Below, piece after piece: positions 6,301 through 8,898 of a stretch of DNA of 8,898 nt. This stretch comes from Chloroflexota bacterium. Lineage in GTDB: Bacteria; Chloroflexota; Chloroflexia; Thermomicrobiales; UBA6265. Below the pieces are notes generated by a model, which saw only the letters and a list, made by a program, of their open reading frames with translations, was not told where the DNA came from and ran no database searches. The DNA is taken from the NCBI GenBank assembly GCA_023415845.1, contig JAEZJB010000028.1, positions 1 through 8,898 on the forward strand. Reading direction: 5' to 3'. The translations under genes and the position numbers were made by a program. The stretch's first letter is position 1; every line of letters begins with the position of its first letter.

Positions 6301-6329
6301 GGGCCAGGGTGGTAATTCCGCCCTGGCCC
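6301..6329. terminator. Strong hairpin terminator between convergent fabI and PHP genes
   Basis: GGGCCAGGGTGG (6301-6312) pairs with CCGCCCTGGCCC (6318-6329) over 12 positions, with one G-T wobble and a TAATT loop. A pyrimidine-rich tail (TCTGCTTGCTTG) follows on the plus strand. It starts 28 nt after the fabI stop and lies 34 nt beyond the PHP stop, so it could act in both directions. Confidence 0.82.
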
Positions 6330-6362
6330 TCTGCTTGCTTGTGCTATGTCGGTCGGCCCGGA

Positions 6363-7277
6363 CTAGTCGAACTCGTCCAGCCAGATCGGCGAGGTCCACG
6401 CTCGCTTGCCGTCGGCGCGCACCACGATCACTCGAAAGAACGCTGTCTGGAACATGGACCGGTCGAAGACGGCCCGCGTGATGTTGTCCCCGCGCACATA
6501 CTGGCGCACCGTTCCCGCACCGCCCAGCATGATGCCAATCGCCGGATCGGCCTCGACGATGATGTCGCCATCCGTCACCTCGACGTGGTGAATGGTGGCC
6601 CCCGTGCTGGAGTAGAAGTTCCCGGCCTTCATTGCCGCCAGCAATGCTTCCGGTTCGAGCGACTCGGCGCGCACGTTGATCCACCCGCCAAACCGGTCGA
6701 ACCGGTCGGACTTGAAATGGGCATCGTCGGCGGCAAACGTCGAGAACCGATGCCCGGCAGTGGCCAGGGAGTCGGCGAGGAACCAGCCATTGCCGCGCTC
6801 GCTGTCGAGCGTGTGGCCTTCGTTGTGAATCTCGATGCCATCGAGCCAGGGCGCGATCCGCAAACCGTCGCTATGCACGACGCCATTCCACATCGGGTGC
6901 GGAATCGCGACGTAGGCACCGGCCTCCGACAGTCGCTGCACAAGGTCGACGTCGACCTCATCCGCGCTGGTCGGATGGAAATCGGGCGGAAGGCCGATCG
7001 CCAGCAGGTCCCACCGGATGCCGTTCTCAAGACCCGGCACGTGCATCTCGGCCGCGAGCAGGGTCGTGAAATCGCACGTCCGGAACGGCGTGGTATCGGT
7101 GATCGGGAAGCCATAGTTGGCCAGGAAATGATCGGAAATGGCGATGAAGTCGTATCCGCGCTCCCGATAGGCCTGGACGACTTCACCTGGACTCAGCAGA
7201 CCATCCGAGCACGTGCTGTGACTGTGGATGTTTCCGCGAAAGTACTGACCGGGTTTGTCGAACGGGAAGTTGCGCAC
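6363..7277 (-). CDS. PHP-domain metal-dependent phosphoesterase
   Basis: A 304-residue PHP-fold protein (Polymerase and Histidinol Phosphatase family), probably a cytosolic phosphoesterase with a two- or three-metal site. Visible ligands in order are H18 and H20 in GNIHSHSTCSDG (16-27), D25, H50 in AISDH, E77 in AAEMH, H127 in IPHP, and D185/H187 in ADDAH. After the PHP core, roughly 205-304 form an additional beta-rich C-terminal region ending in SPIWLDEFD, which I associate with stand-alone PHP hydrolases of unknown substrate. The start is GTG at 7277, preceded by GGAGG at 9 nt. The frame stays open to 7394 and contains an ATG at 7346, but neither has a convincing ribosome binding site. It lies 150 nt behind the UDP-glucuronate decarboxylase-like gene on the same strand, so co-transcription is possible. 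Histidinol phosphatase or a nucleotide or sugar phosphatase are alternatives; the substrate is unknown. Confidence 0.87.
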   Translation of the reverse strand: MRNFPFDKPGQYFRGNIHSHSTCSDGLLSPGEVVQAYRERGYDFIAISDHFLANYGFPITDTTPFRTCDFTTLLAAEMHVPGLENGIRWDLLAIGLPPDFHPTSADEVDVDLVQRLSEAGAYVAIPHPMWNGVVHSDGLRIAPWLDGIEIHNEGHTLDSERGNGWFLADSLATAGHRFSTFAADDAHFKSDRFDRFGGWINVRAESLEPEALLAAMKAGNFYSSTGATIHHVEVTDGDIIVEADPAIGIMLGGAGTVRQYVRGDNITRAVFDRSMFQTAFFRVIVVRADGKRAWTSPIWLDEFD

Positions 7278-7286
7278 GCGAAATGA

Positions 7287-7291
7287 CCTCC
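7287..7291 (-). promoter_or_regulatory. Shine-Dalgarno supporting the GTG start of the PHP gene
   Basis: GGAGG on the reverse strand, 9 nt before GTG at 7277. The spacing is slightly long but it is the only good site near the start of the PHP fold. Confidence 0.6.
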
Positions 7292-7404
7292 GAGGTGCAT
7301 GGTGTTCTTTTCCGGATGCCGGGATGGCAACGGATCCGCCGGACATCTTCGCACCGCCAGCCCGTTTGTGCACGCCGATGCCAGGCCAGTCCACCAGGTT
7401 AGGA

Positions 7405-7419
7405 CTGCCCTCCGGGCAG
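7405..7419 (-). terminator. Short hairpin after the UDP-glucuronate decarboxylase-like gene
   Basis: CTGCCC (7405-7410) and GGGCAG (7414-7419) form a perfect 6-bp stem with a 3-nt loop, 8 nt beyond the stop of the epimerase-like gene. No T-tract follows on the minus strand (TCCTAACC). It may be a weak terminator, a processing site or chance, so read-through into the PHP gene remains likely. Confidence 0.3.
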
Positions 7420-7427
7420 ATTGGACG

Positions 7428-8384
7428 TCAGCCGGCGGAGGTCAGGACACCGCTGAAGTAGTCGAGTGTCTCGCGGAGTCCATCGTCGAGCGAGGTCTGC
7501 GGATGCCATCCCAGCAGGCGCTCCGCACGGCCAATGTCCGGGCGTCGGCGCTGCGGATCGTCCACCGGCAATGCCTCGTGCACGATGATCGACGACGATC
7601 CGGCGAGCGCCACGATTCGGTCGGCGAACTGGCGGATCGTGTGCTCCTCCGGATTGCCGAGGTTCACCACTTCACCCGCCAGTCCATCCGTTTCCATCAG
7701 GCGAATCAGGCCCACGACCAGGTCCGCCACGTAGCAGAACGATCGCGTCTGCCCGCCGGAGCCGTAAATGGTGATCGGCTCGTTCCGCAACGCCTGGACG
7801 CAGAAGTTCGGCACCACCCGACCATCGCCCGGGTGCGAGCGCGGCCCATAGGTGTTGAAGATACGGGCGATGCGCGCATCGACGCCACATTGGCGCACAT
7901 ACTCCACCGTCATCGTTTCGGCGAATCGCTTGCCCTCGTCGTAGCAGGCGCGGGGGCCGATCGGATTGACGTTCCCCCAGTAGGTCTCGACCTGTGGGTG
8001 CACCAGCGGATCGCCATAGACCTCGGAGGTCGAGGCCAGCAGGAACCGTGCCCCGTGATCGTGCGCGAGGTCCAGCAGGCGATGCGTGCCCTGCGAGTTC
8101 ACCAGCAGCGTCTCGATCGGAAATCGCGCGTACCCCTTGGGGCTGGCCGGGCTGGCGAGATGGTAGATGCGGTCAAACTGGCCAGCCAGAATCTCCGCTG
8201 CCAGGTCGCTGGCGATGTCCTGGTCAACAATCGTCAGTGCCGGATTCCCTTCCTGGTGTGCAAGATTGGCCGGCTGCCCCGTCAGCAGATTGTCGGCAAC
8301 GGTGACCAGATGCCCCTCACCGAGCAGCCGATCCACGAGATGGCTCCCAATGAACCCGGCGCCACCAGCCACGAGCACACGCAT
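7428..8384 (-). CDS. UDP-glucuronate decarboxylase-like SDR (UDP-xylose synthase family)
   Basis: A 318-residue extended short-chain dehydrogenase that most resembles UDP-glucuronic acid decarboxylases, which use bound NAD+ to convert UDP-glucuronate to UDP-xylose in the cytosol. The NAD site GGAGFIGSH (7-15) is followed by acidic D31. YHLASPASP (74-82) and STSEVYGDP (118-126) include the S120-E121 pair. NPIGPRACYDEGKR (140-153) carries the catalytic Y148 and K152. IFNTYGPR (175-182) and GQTRSFCYVADLV (211-223) complete the family wording. HPQxExYWGxVNPIGPR is close to diagnostic for the decarboxylase branch rather than a 4-epimerase. The ATG at 8384 opens directly on the first strand, with GGGAAGAG 8 nt upstream. 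It lies 78 nt behind a uronate-dehydrogenase-like gene on the same strand and probably forms an operon with it. A role in cell-surface polysaccharide precursor supply is inferred; a dTDP-sugar dehydratase or UDP-glucose epimerase is less likely. Confidence 0.9.
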   Translation of the reverse strand: MRVLVAGGAGFIGSHLVDRLLGEGHLVTVADNLLTGQPANLAHQEGNPALTIVDQDIASDLAAEILAGQFDRIYHLASPASPKGYARFPIETLLVNSQGTHRLLDLAHDHGARFLLASTSEVYGDPLVHPQVETYWGNVNPIGPRACYDEGKRFAETMTVEYVRQCGVDARIARIFNTYGPRSHPGDGRVVPNFCVQALRNEPITIYGSGGQTRSFCYVADLVVGLIRLMETDGLAGEVVNLGNPEEHTIRQFADRIVALAGSSSIIVHEALPVDDPQRRRPDIGRAERLLGWHPQTSLDDGLRETLDYFSGVLTSAG

Positions 8385-8462
8385 ATCGTCAACTCTTCCC
8401 GTTCAACACAACCGGGGCAAGCCGGAACGCGACGTCCCTGCCCTTCTCCCTTTCAGCAGGCA

Positions 8463-8898
8463 TCATCGCGCCGGGAAGATTTCGGCCGGGGCCGCGTCCT
8501 GCGGTTCGTATCCCAGGACGTCTTTCGCGTGCTCGATGCTCCAGAACTGGCGGGGATTGTCGGAAATCCCGTAGCAGAGCACCCAGTCGAGGTCTGACGC
8601 CAGGGACCGCTCGAAGAGCTGGATGCAGTCTCGCTCGCTTAGCCAGACCGCCCGCATCCGCTTGCGTTGAACCTCGATGCCTTCTTCGTTGTCGCGCTCG
8701 GGTGCCCAGAGGTTATCGGGATGGGTCGGCGAATCCTTGCCGCGGGTGCCACCGATCCGAATGCAATACGCCTTCAACCCATGGTGATCGACGTAGTACC
8801 GCGCCATCGCTTCCCCATAAACCTTGGAGACGCCATAGAGCGAATCCGGCCGCAACTCTGCCCCCTCATCCCACACCCGCTTGTCTTCGAGTTCATAC
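8463..8898 (-). CDS. Uronate-dehydrogenase-like SDR, C-terminal part (5' end cut by window edge)
   Basis: The last 144 residues of an NAD-dependent epimerase/dehydratase-family protein whose N-terminal cofactor half lies beyond the right edge. The catalytic YGVSK (Y21, K25 of the visible part) follows RPDSL, and IRIGG (near 42-46) comes next. The later stretch RAVWLSERDCIQLFERSL resembles the ATWLS-type segment of bacterial uronate dehydrogenases, which oxidise galacturonate or glucuronate to aldaric acid lactones. A GTG at 8876 opens a 137-residue frame, but the reading frame continues without a stop to the edge and the missing Rossmann half shows this is an internal valine. A longer insert after IRIGG, with PTHPDNLWAPERDNEEG, is not something I recall from characterised enzymes, so another nucleotide-sugar or sugar-acid substrate is possible. 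It is upstream of, and probably co-transcribed with, the decarboxylase-like gene. Confidence 0.8.
   Translation of the reverse strand, partial: YELEDKRVWDEGAELRPDSLYGVSKVYGEAMARYYVDHHGLKAYCIRIGGTRGKDSPTHPDNLWAPERDNEEGIEVQRKRMRAVWLSERDCIQLFERSLASDLDWVLCYGISDNPRQFWSIEHAKDVLGYEPQDAAPAEIFPAR

Noticed and set aside
5437..6684. Reverse-strand open frame of 415 codons across fabI
   Set aside because: It is fully antisense to fabI and runs through a terminator hairpin. Its composition is that of a GC-rich shadow frame.
7299..8597. Plus-strand open frame of 432 codons across the decarboxylase-like gene
   Set aside because: It is antisense to a gene with intact SDR motifs and spans two intergenic gaps. 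There is no ribosome binding site or recognisable domain.
8463..8876. A complete 137-residue small protein starting at 8876
   Set aside because: The frame continues to the window edge without a stop, and the motifs are those of the C-terminal half of an SDR. The codon at 8876 is an internal GTG.

Overview
This is a GC-rich bacterial window of 8,898 bp that is densely packed with ordinary-looking coding genes. It has eight protein genes, two of them cut by the window ends, and no gene-free stretch longer than about 235 bp. I saw no rRNA, tRNA, CRISPR array, insertion sequence or phage gene. Strong Shine-Dalgarno sequences, frequent GTG starts, a Ktr-type potassium system, a FabI-type enoyl-ACP reductase and an M19 dipeptidase would fit a GC-rich Chloroflexota member such as a Thermomicrobia relative. 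That placement is a low-confidence inference; a GC-rich actinobacterium or another GC-rich lineage is not excluded.

Layout. Positions 1-3349 (minus strand) hold a potassium-uptake operon read right to left. It encodes the RCK gating protein KtrA (2633-3349), a full KtrB/TrkH channel subunit (1177-2622) and, 2 nt later, a second paralogous KtrB/TrkH subunit (1-1174) cut by the left edge. Two membrane subunits behind one regulatory subunit is the most distinctive feature of the window. Positions 3350-3501 form a divergent control region with candidate back-to-back promoters and an AT-rich imperfect inverted repeat. It leads on the plus strand to a VOC-superfamily (glyoxalase/extradiol dioxygenase fold) protein (3502-4038). 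A strong hairpin at 4060-4091 separates this gene from the convergent M19 dipeptidase gene (4119-5246, minus).

A 235-bp divergent spacer containing a 7-bp inverted repeat precedes fabI (5482-6273, plus), the enoyl-ACP reductase of fatty acid synthesis. A second strong hairpin (6301-6329) separates fabI from the convergent PHP-domain phosphoesterase gene (6363-7277, minus). Upstream of that, on the same strand, lie a UDP-glucuronate decarboxylase-like SDR enzyme (7428-8384) and the C-terminal part of a uronate-dehydrogenase-like SDR (8463-8898, cut by the right edge).

How the genes work together. The Ktr genes form one transporter module for potassium homeostasis and turgor. The two SDR genes form a sugar/uronate-nucleotide module, and the PHP protein may be co-transcribed with them. 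The VOC, dipeptidase and fabI genes each look like single-gene transcription units bounded by divergent promoters and shared convergent terminators. Several starts were moved inward from the longest open frame because a strong ribosome binding site marks the internal codon (ktrA, dipeptidase, fabI, PHP). I found no clear new defence or mobile system. The best candidates for follow-up are the duplicated KtrB pair with its coupled junction and the divergent operator at 3436-3458.
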